From positions 117,081 to 181,080 of the forward strand of contig JASJFT010000087.1 in assembly GCA_030770425.1 (NCBI GenBank): DNA of 64,000 nt, written 5' to 3'. The notes under the pieces are model-generated. The model was not told where the DNA came from and searched no databases. It saw nothing but the letters and a program-made list of their open reading frames with translations. The DNA comes from Darksidea phi. Its lineage: Eukaryota; Ascomycota; Dothideomycetes; Pleosporales; Lentitheciaceae. Each line of letters begins with the position of its first letter. The stretch's first letter is position 1. Positions 1 to 9,910 of the stretch are shown one piece after another. Made by a program: the position numbers and the translations under genes.

Positions 1-1643
1 CAGCGTCCTCCCTATCTATTTTAATTGCGAGGAGATCAACGGATGCAATACCACATCTGGGACCATTAACGAGCAAGATAGATTGGCCCTCATGCATTAC
101 GCCCTATATTTACCTTTTCATACTATAAGTTGTTAATACCGCGTTGAAGTAAATGAACATTCGACTGTTGCAGGCCAACGAATGTGCACGGGTGTAATAT
201 ATATGAATGCACGCGCGTGCAATGCTATTTGCCGGATGTTACCCACGACGATCGGCGAGCATGGGAAATTGGTCGATGCGCATCATTGCTGGAAGAAGCG
301 AGGGAATAGTTCTAGAGGCTCTGCACTTGGGGTTGCGGTGCAGAGTTGCGCTTCTTCTATGAGCTTTTGTGGTGGGCGCATTAATTACCTCAATATCCAC
401 ATGTTACACAGCTTACACAGCGCTCTCGGTTACGAACTCTCTCGTCGCCTGCGCACTTCGCAGCAGCATCCGTCGTCTCCTTTAAATCCTTGTGGAACCT
501 ACAATTCCCTCTTCTTTACATCCCTTCGCCTTCCACTCTTCGCGCGCATTTGGAAAAAGTCAAGTTCGCTTGCATCAAATTCTGCCATCTCCTTATTGGT
601 CATTCAGCTTCCTCCGCGTTCCTCGCATGTGCTTGTCATAGGTTTAGGTTGAAATATCTAAAACTACTTCTGGACTAATGAGGAAGGTCGCAAATCCTTA
701 ATTTTGACTGTGACTTGAAAGCACGCTACAGGTATCCAATGTTGCCTACCCAGAGAGCAATCTATTAACCATCAGGCTGTCAAGACGGCGACACCAGTCT
801 TTGTATTCCTTTAGAAATTTGGATGTGAGTTGTTAGTCACTAATTTCGTGAAACTGCATCACCCGTCCGCTAGAAGTACTCCACACAATGTGCCCGGTAT
901 CGTGCAAGAATGCGGCCAACGCACCTTGACCTCCTGAGCTCTCGTTCACCTATAACAGTTCAGGCATAGACCCAGAGTACATGCGCATAGTTCAGTCTGA
1001 AGATACTAAAGCAATGTGTTGATTGTTGAAGCTGAAGCCAGGCCAAATTATTGTGTCTCTGTGGCCGCGCGGACATGGTGCCTATTTTCAGCATCAATAT
1101 CATAATTAACAACTTAAGAAGAGTCTTTCGGCTCATGTATGCGGCTTTGCATAGTCCAATTTTACTAAAGATATAGTAGGTACTTTATTTCGTAGCTGAG
1201 CGCGTGTATGTAACTCTTCGGCACCCTGGCACGATTTTGGGGGAGGGAGGCGAGCTCGGTAAGCCAGTGCTTTTGAGCGTGGCTGTTGCCTGGGTTCACC
1301 TTAGGAATGGATAATCAGATGGCGTTCATTCGTGGCTGCAATGCGGAGAACACTCGTGGACGAATGAAACGTCTGGAGGAAGTTTGTCGAAATCAAATAG
1401 GAACGATTAGAGGTCAGATCGGTGACGTCATCGATTAATGACAATTGCTGGATTCACAAAGTATCAACTAGTCCAATTGTCTTCGCATTCACTGTCGTAT
1501 AGATTCCTCCAAGTAGCGACACCCTATAGCCATTTCGAGGTTTTTGATGAACAACGTGCGTTTGATCGCACTCAACTTTTCGCCTAATCCATCCTGCAGA
1601 TGCCATCTTCAAGTCAAACTCGGACAAAGACACAACCAGCCAA
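1..1643. other. Gene-free stretch
   Basis: No open frame here has a recognisable domain or a plausible spliced structure; the longest (182-652, plus strand) has no family features and unlike-protein composition. A perfect CRE-type palindrome TGACGTCA lies at 1423-1430, but it sits downstream of the only neighbouring gene, so its role is unclear. The stretch may hold regulatory DNA of a gene left of the window. Confidence 0.6.
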
Positions 1644-2558
1644 CTATCCGTCGAAAGGCCAGGTTGGCGGTAACACACCATCTACATCGTACTTCCTCCT
1701 CTTCGCATGATCTAACAGGACACCCTTCGCAGCCAGAATCCGTTGCATCTGTTTCGTCGCCTCCGCCTCCGCCTCCGCCTTCTCTTCATGCGCGACCTTG
1801 TCTGGGTGACATCTGCGCGCCACCTTACGAAATGCGACCTTGATGTTTTTCATACAGGTCGTCCAGTCCTTGATCTCCAGCTGATCATACAATACCATGC
1901 TTCTGGGGCTGGAAACAACGTGAGATGCAGTGTTTCCGTTGTGCTCGCGGCGGTTGTGCTCGCGGCGGTTGTTTACACGCGGCACCGAACGCCTCTGAGG
2001 TTGGGTGCGGGAGTGAGGCTGTTCTTGGGGGCGAGAAGACGCGGGTGCTGGCGTGTACGGCGTGTACGGGACATGGTTCTCGGAGTCAGTCCAGAAGGGG
2101 TCTGAGCGATTGAAGGTGAACGGCATGTCGGGGTCCCGCGGTGATACAGAGGGTGTAGAATTGCCTGAGCCTCGTTGAATTCCTAGCGGTGTGCGGGCTT
2201 TCTCCTTGGAGGCTGCAGTTTTAGGGGTTGAAGCCTTCTTGGACGCAGGCATGCGGCAGTCTGGGTCCACGTAGCCCTTGAAGGACCGCGCGCGTTTATG
2301 GTGTGTGCTCTTGGAAGACTTGGAGAAGGGCTGCATTGTCGGCGGGAATTCTAATGACGGAATAGACTCTGGGGCGTCATATCCGCAAGAAGAGGAGAGC
2401 ACAGACTTCGATGCAACAGTGGATCCTGCGCTAATAAAGCCCTCAGTCATGAATTCCCATATATCGTCCGGGAGAGATGAAGTAGCCGTCATCGTGGGGA
2501 AGTCGTCGTCATCATACCTTATCGTCGTCGTGGTAACCTTCATTGTAGTAAAATTCAT
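1644..2558 (-). CDS. J-domain (DnaJ-like) protein with C-terminal J domain
   Basis: A 304-residue protein if it starts at the Met at 2558; the frame is open to 2642, but the upstream part does not look like a protein start. The N-terminal two thirds are polar, rich in Ser/Thr/Pro and basic patches, and look disordered. The last 85 residues or so form a J domain with the HPD motif in RRCHPDKV and the helix III/IV end AKRRKYDVDG. Family knowledge: J domains stimulate Hsp70 ATPase through HPD. The J domain at the extreme C-terminus, with no Gly/Phe or zinc region, marks a class III co-chaperone; its client and location cannot be told. The helix II-III loop carries an EAEAEAEA run encoded by a hexanucleotide repeat, and NRREHNRREH is a small tandem duplication. 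Single exon as seen. Confidence 0.75.
   Translation of the reverse strand: MNFTTMKVTTTTIRYDDDDFPTMTATSSLPDDIWEFMTEGFISAGSTVASKSVLSSSCGYDAPESIPSLEFPPTMQPFSKSSKSTHHKRARSFKGYVDPDCRMPASKKASTPKTAASKEKARTPLGIQRGSGNSTPSVSPRDPDMPFTFNRSDPFWTDSENHVPYTPYTPAPASSRPQEQPHSRTQPQRRSVPRVNNRREHNRREHNGNTASHVVSSPRSMVLYDQLEIKDWTTCMKNIKVAFRKVARRCHPDKVAHEEKAEAEAEATKQMQRILAAKGVLLDHAKRRKYDVDGVLPPTWPFDG
1759..1780. repeat. GCCTCC hexanucleotide microsatellite inside the J-domain gene
   Basis: About 3.7 copies of gcctcc on the plus strand, read on the minus strand as alternating Glu-Ala between helices II and III of the J domain. Length variation would change the loop by two residues per unit without breaking the frame. 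Confidence 0.8.
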
Positions 2559-3345
2559 GCTGGAGCAATGGAACCGCCTCGCCTCAAACGCAACCGTCTG
2601 TACAGACAAACCAGAGCAGAAAACAAGAGGAAATGCATACACTGCACTTGATATTGAACAGCGTGCAATGAAGAAGGCGAAGCCAACATGGCGGCAACGA
2701 CAATTTTATATACATCTCGATCTTGAGGTGAAGCTGGAACCCCAAGTCGCCCGCCTGGATTGCTACAGGCAGAAGATGATGCTGTGGTGAAGTGGCCAAT
2801 TTGCTGTCGAGAAATGGTGGGTGATCTCGATTGCCACGTGGGAGCACGTCTAACGAACAAAGACTGGTGGGGAGAGTCGAGCGGCAGAGCACTATGCAAC
2901 GAAGTTGGTGCGTAGGTGAAATCTATGTCACCATGAGTAATGTGTATATATTTGTTGCTTGAAGAGGGGAAGGGCAGCAACTACAACTCGCACATCTTCG
3001 GCAACGAAGTCGTCTTTGAGTGTCCGATGGTCACACAAATCGGCCAGAAGAGCCTCCTCGTTTCTTGCAGTGACGGCTTTATTAGGTAGTCTCCCCAAGT
3101 AAAGAAGGTATTACGGCCAGCCGGTTACTTAATAAGCGGTGATGGAGGATACATGGTCGTCATGACGACCCGAGGACGCGGGGAAGCGGTAGGAACACAT
3201 CGAAACGATGAAGCGCGTGTTTTACCTTGCCCTCCAAGGATCGCGCATAACGAGCTTCTCTACAAAGTGGCAGCACGGTAGTGTTAAGGGATAATTGAGG
3301 AGTGCGGGATGGAGATCTACTGGTTTTTATATTCTACTTCACACT
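2559..3345. promoter_or_regulatory. Upstream region of the J-domain gene
   Basis: About 790 bp between the J-domain gene start and the NLR relic. Small open frames on both strands (for example 2555-2980 minus) have no protein features. No repeat or RNA gene was recognised. Confidence 0.4.
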
Positions 3346-3702
3346 CGGAAGAGACTACTACACGAGGGTGCTATACCGCCTACCTATAGCGAAGGAGCAC
3401 GGGCATTCAAATAGCTTATAAATGAGGTTGATACGCTAGAGATATATATCCAAGATCTATACCTTAACTGTCCCCGTAACAATAAGAAGCGTATTGAAGA
3501 TAGCAAGTATATTTTACTGAAGGACTCGTATCGCTAGATCCTCGAAAACTCCGACTTCCAACGATGGTATAAGGACTAATAGAGCCGACAGCTATGGACC
3601 AACGGCGATCTTGGCAAGGGCAAGACAGTGCTGCTCCGCGAGCATCGTTATGAACTGATGGAGTCAATGGCCAAGATAGGTCTTCTCTCCTACGGTTGCT
3701 AG
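3346..3702 (+). pseudogene. Relic of a NACHT-type NLR (STAND) protein, with RIP-type nonsense codons
   Basis: One continuous plus frame reads like the region leading into and including the P-loop of fungal NLR/HET-associated proteins: EGARAF, then QDLYL, KKRIEDSK, LLKDSYR, ILENSDFQRW, and a Walker A-like GDLGKGKT. The frame holds stops after ARAFK, after KDSYR (TAG where family members have Trp), and a TAA-TAG pair after RWYKD where the family has Gln-Gln. All of these are explained by C-to-T, or G-to-A on the other strand, in CpA context, the signature of repeat-induced point mutation. There is no frameshift across about 350 bp. Downstream coding likeness fades by about 3780. In intact relatives this ATPase module drives oligomerisation in vegetative incompatibility or immunity; here it cannot make a protein. 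Confidence 0.72.
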
Positions 3703-4065
3703 CATTAACTAGGTAAGAAAGTGTTTTCGACGACGCTTCCACCAGTCTAAGCCCATTATTAAAGTAGAGTTGCCTGGAATAAGTTATTAGCAAGGAACGC
3801 GAGTAAGGAACGCGAGTAGGGAACTAGCAATGTATTTTTGTTAAGTTAACGCTAATGTAAGACGCGTTGCCTGAACGGTAAATGTATTGGGCATCTAAAT
3901 TTACATCAGATATTATGCCATACAATTTAAAGCATTTACTTATTTTCGAGGTGTAGGGTCTTTAGCAGACCTAACTGATTTGCAAATATCTACCGTTGTC
4001 TTCTAAGCTCTATAAAAAGGTCTATATATATGCAAGCCGGCGATTAGTCTCCTTCTATACGCTTT
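3703..4065. other. Decayed AT-rich sequence between NLR relic and GT2 gene
   Basis: Full of stop codons in all frames; short stretches may continue the NLR relic. An AT-rich run near 4009-4035 lies just past the GT2 stop codon on the minus strand and may include its 3' end signal. Confidence 0.4.
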
Positions 4066-6074
4066 TCACTCCGCAACAACCATCCAGTATCCAAATCCGC
4101 CCCACATCCCTGTCATACCCACTCCCATACACAGTAGACACCCCCGCGCATCTAAGCCTGCTTGCCAACTGATCCATCGTCCAACTACTCCACCAACGAC
4201 ACCCATCCAAACAACAAAGAAACCAACTTCCCACGCCTTCTTCTTCAGCTCTCTCCACCGCTTCTTCTCTTCCATCTCTTTGACACCACGCATCGAAGTG
4301 CCCCAGCCACCAGCAAGCATGGTGATGAAACTCCACGTCTGAATCGCAGGGAGCGGAACAAGATAAAACAGATTCGCGGGAACTGACCAGATCAACTCCT
4401 CCCAAGTAGGATGAATCGGATTCCTAACCAGCAAATACACAGCAGTGAATAGGAATTTAAGCACATAATCCTGCGGGGAAAACGGCAAAAACGGGCTTAC
4501 ACCAGTGAAAAAATATGAAATGACCGTTGTGAAGAGAAGAAAGGAAGTGATCTGGCGTCGTAGTGCGGCGAAGAAGAAAAGCGGCGGTTGTGTCAGGTAG
4601 ATGGTAGGGTGGACGTAGGACTCGATGTGGACGGCGCGTGCCCAGCGCACTTGTTGGAGGAGCCAGCGGCGGAGAGAAACGGGCGTTTCGGTGGCGGTAG
4701 CAGCGTGCGAGATGTAGCGGATACGGTAACCGGGAAGAAGGAGGCGGGTGGTCATGTGTCTGTCTTCATTGACGATCTAGCGGGCGTTAGTACTATGATT
4801 TTTTACCGCCGTTGCGGGAAGAGAAAATGTCATACCATCCACTGTCCCCAAATTGTTTGCTTATACCACGCCAGCAACTCCGGCCTTATCGCCTTGATGC
4901 GAAAAGCTGCGCATGGCCCGCTCTGGCAGTCGTTGGAGCCAACGGCGCTAGAGAAACACCTTGAAAGATGTAGCTCATTGAGGTAGACCCCATTTCCTAG
5001 CGTCGTAACAAGGCTATCATCGCGGTTGTGGATGGTTAGAGCCGTACTAGCTCCTGCGCACTTATCGTCCCCGTCGATAGTTTGTATTGTCATCTTCAAA
5101 GTTTCCTTATACACCATGCTATCTGAGTCGGAGGTCCATAGGAAGTCAACATCGAGGAGTTCCGAGAGTGCAAGGCTGATAACGAAGGAAGTAAACAGAA
5201 TACCTTTCTTATGCATGTGGGGCTGTGTTACACATAGGCGAGAGATGGCGTCTGGGCCGGTGACGTGTATGTTGTCCTCGAGCAATATGTGCTTGGCCAT
5301 CGTGACGCATTTGGTGATGAGCTCGGCATCAGGCATCCATTTGGGTTTGTCGCGGTCCATTTGTAGAGCAATCTCAACCAATGGGATGGAAAGATTGAGG
5401 ACAGCCGAGTTTGTGGGATAGACCTGGTCCTTGTTAGTTGATGTCTATAGCAACATTATGTTCGAAACTAAGAAGAAATTATAGCATACCTTTTGGAAAA
5501 TGTCAACCATGACCTCGTCTTCTGGGTCATTGCCATCAATGCAGATAAGCACGAAACGACATCCATCAGCTTGTAAATAACTCTGCAGCGCCTTGGTGAA
5601 GATAACGGGATCCTCGCGGTATCCGACAACTGCGGCGATGCAACCTAGCTTGCAGTTTGGCAAGCCGTTCGTAGGCGCGAGATGGCCCCCATTCTCGGCA
5701 GGACTCGGATTGGCGCTCTTCTTACTCTTTGATTGCTCCTCTCTCCTACTCTTTCTGCTCGACCTCTCGTTCGACCATCCGCAGTACTCCGCCAGGCAAA
5801 TCGCGAGAATCCTATCGAAGCTCCAGAGATAGTCAGAGTAAAGGAAAGTACCAAAGTAAAGAGCGGCGGCGACTATACAGCCAATGAAATTACACCATTT
5901 CTCGGATGTGGAAACGATGACTTCGACTTTTGGCTCTTCACAGTGCTCTTTGTGGTTATCCCTCGGCCTTATCGATCTTGGACGGGGCGGAGAAGAAGTC
6001 TGGGACCAGAGCTGTCTGAAGGGTGTAAGAGGTTTATCAGGCGTACGCAGCCATTGAGCAGCGGGTTGTCTCAT
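4066..6074 (-). CDS. Family 2 glycosyltransferase, hyaluronan/chitin-synthase-like polysaccharide synthase
   Basis: Three exons: 6074-5490, 5444-4836 and 4776-4066, with introns of 45 and 59 bp (the second has a TACTAAC branch point). The joined frame is 634 aa; the frame stays open to 6266, so a longer start is possible. Seen: an N-terminal membrane segment (FIGCIVAAALYFGTF), a cytoplasmic GT-A domain with WTSDSDS (DxD, about residues 301-303), EDRH at about 402-405, formed across the second splice junction, and QQVRW (QxxRW, about 439-443), then four or five hydrophobic segments to the end. These are the defining elements of processive class I synthases (hyaluronan, chitin, cellulose). Known: such enzymes polymerise UDP-sugars at the plasma membrane and extrude the chain. 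A fungal GT2 of this broad type is needed for hyphal growth on solid surfaces in wheat pathogens; whether this gene is its orthologue is not shown. Product unknown. Confidence 0.88.
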
Positions 6075-7023
6075 CGTATCGCAAAATCCCAAGGTATTTG
6101 GCAGTACCAGACGAAAGAATGTCGCTCGGAAAGTGAGCAACAGCCGAGCTTGTATCTCTGGAAAGATGAATGAACGGATGGAAGTACAAAAGAAAGGTAT
6201 ATCGCGCAATATATTGGCTGATACGGAAAGAGTCTCATGATGCACCCGTAGATGTGCTATGCACAACGGCTTTATTTCACGGACGAATCTGGGACTTCAC
6301 CCCTATACTTGGGGAGTTGTTAACGAACCCTCTAATAACTCGTTATCGGACCCCCTAATAAGCCTATTCGGGTATGGCTCAACGCCACGCGCAGCGCTAA
6401 GGAAGACCGGCGTCGCACCAACCTAATATCAAGATTTGTATTGCCGCAGGGTATTATTACGGTATCATACAGCGTGAAAAGTTAGCTCATCTATCCTCGT
6501 GTCCCCAGGTGCTTCGGTGTTGACCTAAATAGGTGTAAAAACAGGCGTTTGAGGGCTCCGATATACGCCCTGTGTTGAAGCTAGTAGATTTCCTATTTAG
6601 GGTAGTTGTATAGGCCCTGCGGCGGTTGGAAATCTAGGAGTTGAAACACCAAAACAACGGGTCACAACAACAACAGATGACTCAGAACTGCTGAAATGAG
6701 CAGCTGGTATCAATACAGCGCCTCTGGCACCGAAAAACTCTATATTACTATGGCCAATAGTAATAATAGATATTCTTATTAAAGGAACTTAACACTTTAA
6801 AAGAGACTATAAGAAGTATCTATAGCAATTTCTAAGATAGGGGGTATGCAAAGAGGCACCTTAGTTAAGTAGAAAGAAGATAGTACTATCCTTCGCATAA
6901 CCTTCTTAAGCTGCGTTTCCAGCGCAGAATCTTCGAGCCTGTGCTGCGACTGGGTCCTGATGTTTTTGCCATGCATAGAGCCCTTCTGCTATCTTACAAA
7001 CAGGACCTGGGTTTGGTCGGCTT
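6075..7023. other. Gene-free, decayed sequence with a transposon-end-like motif
   Basis: About 950 bp without a credible gene. The right half (about 6640-6900) is AT-rich with many stops and looks like decayed repeat DNA. A motif resembling DNA-transposon end subrepeats sits at 6320-6364. The far right must include the 3' UTR of the dehydrogenase ending at 7024. Confidence 0.5.
6320..6364. repeat. Transposon-end-like motif with CCCYCTAATAA subrepeats
   Basis: Two imperfect copies of ACCCYCTAATAA about 24 bp apart, followed by GTTAT-N2-GACCCCCTAAT. A similarly arranged pair occurs at 54121-54173. No transposase frame is attached. Reading them as ends of one DNA-transposon family is inference. 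Confidence 0.4.
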
Positions 7024-8091
7024 TCACTTGTCCTGCTCCAACACCCATTTGACTGTCCTCCGAATGGCTTCCTCCTGAGAGAATGGTGCTCGGTACCCGA
7101 GCCTTTCCTTGGCCTTGGTGATATCAAGCGTGAACCCTTGTTTCAGGTAGAGGAAATCCATCTTCCGCATTGGAGGGTCCTTTTTCCCGATGATCCAGCA
7201 GACCCATTCGGTAATACTAGCCATCAACGTCATTGCCCACCACGGTATCACCTTGACTTTGTCTCTTGGTATATCGTCTCCTGCTTCGGCCCAGATCTGG
7301 TGCGCGAGGTCCCAGAGGCGGATCGAGTTGTCGTCGGTGATGAAGAACGCTTCACCGTCGACGTTGGCCTTGAACTTGTCATTTGGTGCAGTGAGGAGAG
7401 CCTCGGCAGCCAGACAATGCGCATTTGAAACGTTGCCGACATAGCTGAATTCGAAGAGATGTTTGTCGTCGCCGAATTGGACGTTGTGTTGCTTCTTCTT
7501 GAGCTGCTGCATCAATCCCCAAGCGACTCCCTCTCGGTCTCCTTCTCCGTACGTTCCACAGATTCGAAGGACGCAAGTTTTAAGTGAGGGCCCGTTTGAT
7601 CTAAGGACGTCGTCGTCTGCGAGTGCCTTGTATTTTCCATAGGGCATGAACGGGTTGCTCTTCGAATCCCATAATTTGGCTTTGTCCTCTGTGAGCTTCT
7701 GAACCGCCTTGTTTGCAATGACATTGTCGCTTGACGTGTACACAAAAGCCTTCACGGAGCTCTCATCTGTAGCACAGCGTAGCATGGTATCTGTTCCCCT
7801 GAGGATGACGCGCTCCAACTCTTTCACACTTGCAGTATACTGCGGAGCAGCTGAATGTATGATCACATCTGGGCGTACTTTTGCGAGTAGAGCTCGGATG
7901 GCTTTTTCATCGGTGATATCCGCGGAGTGGTAGTTGACGTTCGGGATGTTTTTCTTTGGGTTTCGCGAGACTACCGAAACAGAGGTCCACCGCGGATCGG
8001 CAAGAAAGTCATTGATGATGCGTGTGCCCACGAATCCGCTTCCACCGGTAACGAGCACGCTTCCCAAGGGCTGTGGATGATCAGTCGCCAT
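7024..8091 (-). CDS. NAD(P)-dependent 3beta-hydroxysteroid dehydrogenase/isomerase family protein
   Basis: Intronless, 355 aa, start in MATDHPQPLG. A Rossmann fold opens with VLVTGGSGFVG (residues 12-22). The catalytic YxxxK is present as YGKYK, and CGTYGEGD follows as in the extended SDR 3beta-HSD/NAD-epimerase family. The end LDITKAKERLGY is typical of the fungal Erg26-like group. Known role in the family: oxidation of 3-hydroxy groups on sterols (Erg26: 4alpha-carboxysterol-3-dehydrogenase, with decarboxylation), but several fungal paralogues act in secondary metabolism, so the substrate is open. There is a moderately hydrophobic stretch near residues 280-300 (WWAMTLMASITEWVCWIIG), consistent with ER-membrane association. 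The gene stands between repeat-rich blocks. Confidence 0.85.
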   Translation of the reverse strand: MATDHPQPLGSVLVTGGSGFVGTRIINDFLADPRWTSVSVVSRNPKKNIPNVNYHSADITDEKAIRALLAKVRPDVIIHSAAPQYTASVKELERVILRGTDTMLRCATDESSVKAFVYTSSDNVIANKAVQKLTEDKAKLWDSKSNPFMPYGKYKALADDDVLRSNGPSLKTCVLRICGTYGEGDREGVAWGLMQQLKKKQHNVQFGDDKHLFEFSYVGNVSNAHCLAAEALLTAPNDKFKANVDGEAFFITDDNSIRLWDLAHQIWAEAGDDIPRDKVKVIPWWAMTLMASITEWVCWIIGKKDPPMRKMDFLYLKQGFTLDITKAKERLGYRAPFSQEEAIRRTVKWVLEQDK

Positions 8092-8496
8092 GCTGTTGTG
8101 GTCCGTCCGGGCGGGTCTGTTGAACTCTGTTCACGAGGGGCGGTCGCGGGTCACGTCAGGAACGCCAAACACCAAAATTGACGTGGTTCGTTTAGTGAAT
8201 GTCGCGCCGCAAGGATTCCGACCTAGCTCCGCTTCGTCAATAAATCCACACATTATCCAAAGCATGCTCTGCGAGGCAGCTCGTGATATTTCAAAAATAG
8301 CGAGTTTCCATACCGCCCAATACAAGATCGAGTTCCCACAGCCCTGTCGGTGCCCAAGCCGCGGAGGCGTGCACAATAATTAGCCTACCCCGCGGCTGCC
8401 AACGCGTTGGCCACGTCCTGGCAGAACGCCACACCCGCATCGTGATACTTTAACCGGGCGCCAAAGTCGCGGGGTCGACCAAGCCACCCGCAATAT

Positions 8497-8660
8497 AAGA
8501 AAAATTAGGAAAAAAATCGTAATTTTTTATTTGTTTTTAAGAATATTTTACTATCTTTAAATATATATATTTTAAAAAATTAGGGCCCCGCGCCCCCTAA
8601 TCGCGTAGTAGTCTGGGCCCTAACCCGGGCCCCGCCGGCCCCCCCTAATTTAGGGGACTG
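8497..8660. repeat. AT-rich block followed by TTAGGG/CCCTAA palindromes
   Basis: An 85-bp run that is almost only A and T ends abruptly in a GC block holding several self-complementary motifs: TTAGGGCCCCGCGCCCCCTAA, GGGCCCTAACCCGGGCCC, and CCCCTAATTTAGGGG. Each can fold into a hairpin. The motif matches the fungal telomere hexamer TTAGGG in letters, but it is in inverted, not tandem, order, so a transposon or MITE end is the better guess. Confidence 0.55.
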
Positions 8661-8740
8661 GAACCGTAGTGTAATACTATACCTAATACTATACCCCGAT
8701 TCTTAATAAGGCTGTACTCATTAAGGATAAGGACGCCCTT

Positions 8741-8866
8741 ATCAAGGATAGGGGGTTTGCTTCACCAAGGATAGAGGTTTGCTTCATCAAGGATAGGGGT
8801 TTGCTTCATCAAGGATAGGGGTTTGCTTCATCAAGGATAGGGGTTTGCCTCATCAAGGATGAGGGC
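8741..8866. repeat. 22-bp tandem repeat array
   Basis: Five nearly identical units plus a partial sixth of atcaaggataggggtttgct-tc. The units start at 8741 (23 bp), 8764, 8786, 8808, 8830 and 8852. Units 3 and 4 are identical; units 1, 2 and 5 differ by one to three bases. No open frame crosses it. It behaves like a minisatellite. Confidence 0.9.
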
Positions 8867-9910
8867 ACGGTACCATAGTGCTACTGTAGTTATCTAGGCT
8901 GATTTTTTCCTACTCCTCTAACAGATATTACCTTACCTCATTCTCTATATAAAGGAATTACTTCGTACAAGCCTTTTGCCACCGAACAGCAGGCTCGCCC
9001 GTTCATAGGATCCTCTTGGAGGAGGGCCTTGTAGTAGGCCGATGTTTCTGGTGTTGCTTGGAGATAATTCGAGCCATTGCTAAAACAAAATAAATGGTAG
9101 GCGAATTTCCGAAGTAGGGCCTTTGTCGGACCGTTCAAAAGTTGTACTCGCACCGGAGAATCTCCGCCTCAGAGGGCTGGTGTACTTTCGTACAAGGGGG
9201 GATCATGAACGGGAACGGGCTGTCCCGCTGTTCTGTAGCAAAAGGCCTGTGCATAGAAGCTGCGAGAATCAAATACCTCGTTTTATAAGCGTTTTGCTAC
9301 TAAATTCCGCGCTATTCCTTCATAATACTCTACAAGTAGATGAGAACAGAATATAATTTTGCATGTAATATATATAGAAAATGGTATAGCGTGAGCACTC
9401 CGTGGCGCTCGGGAAAACCCTCGGGTCAGCCCGTTCATGATTCCCCCTTGTATTGCTTACTGTTACGACATGGACGGAGCGCTTCGAACTATACAACACC
9501 AAACGCTCCTCGTTCCATCGCTTTATCTGCAGATTCGAGCATAGCGCGTGCCGGATTCATTGTCATTTATTTGAGAACCCAGTCTCAACAGCTCTTTATA
9601 TCTTCTGCTCTTTTAACATTGCTCTGTTTCTTCTATCAAGAGCCTCGCATCCTATTTAAAGCGTTGCGAAGTTACGCTAGTTCCTATTCCGCTTTAGAGC
9701 CATCGAGGGCGCCGTATGCGAACCTACACATCGCTTCGCGTGCCGTTATATCGACACTACATTTGGTTTATACCGGAAATCTTGCACCAGATAGGCGATA
9801 GACCAAAAATCTGAGTCGACAACGAGCGGCAGCGCAACACCACATCGTCATTCTTCGCAGGCTTTTCCAACAGCCGCAGTGCCAGAATCTCCCTTCAAGA
9901 AATTTCCAAC

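Larger units (their letters stand above)
8092..9910. other. Repeat-rich intergenic block
   Basis: About 1.8 kb without a credible gene. It starts with the promoter of the dehydrogenase, then an AT-rich stretch (about 8497-8580), GC palindromes, and a 22-bp tandem array (both listed separately). From 8870 to 9800 there are only short open frames without domains. The last 100 bp, with a CA-rich leader before ATG 9911, are likely the 5' UTR of the acyltransferase. Confidence 0.6.

Noticed and set aside
182..652. 156-codon plus frame
   Set aside because: No domain, odd Ser/Arg/Leu composition, no plausible promoter or splice pattern; overlaps another chance frame.
1423..1430. Perfect CRE palindrome TGACGTCA
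   Set aside because: Lies beyond the 3' end of the only nearby gene; a single 8-mer has little weight.
8583..8660. Interstitial telomere repeat
   Set aside because: TTAGGG and CCCTAA units are inverted and mixed with GC runs, not in tandem, so it is not a telomere tract.
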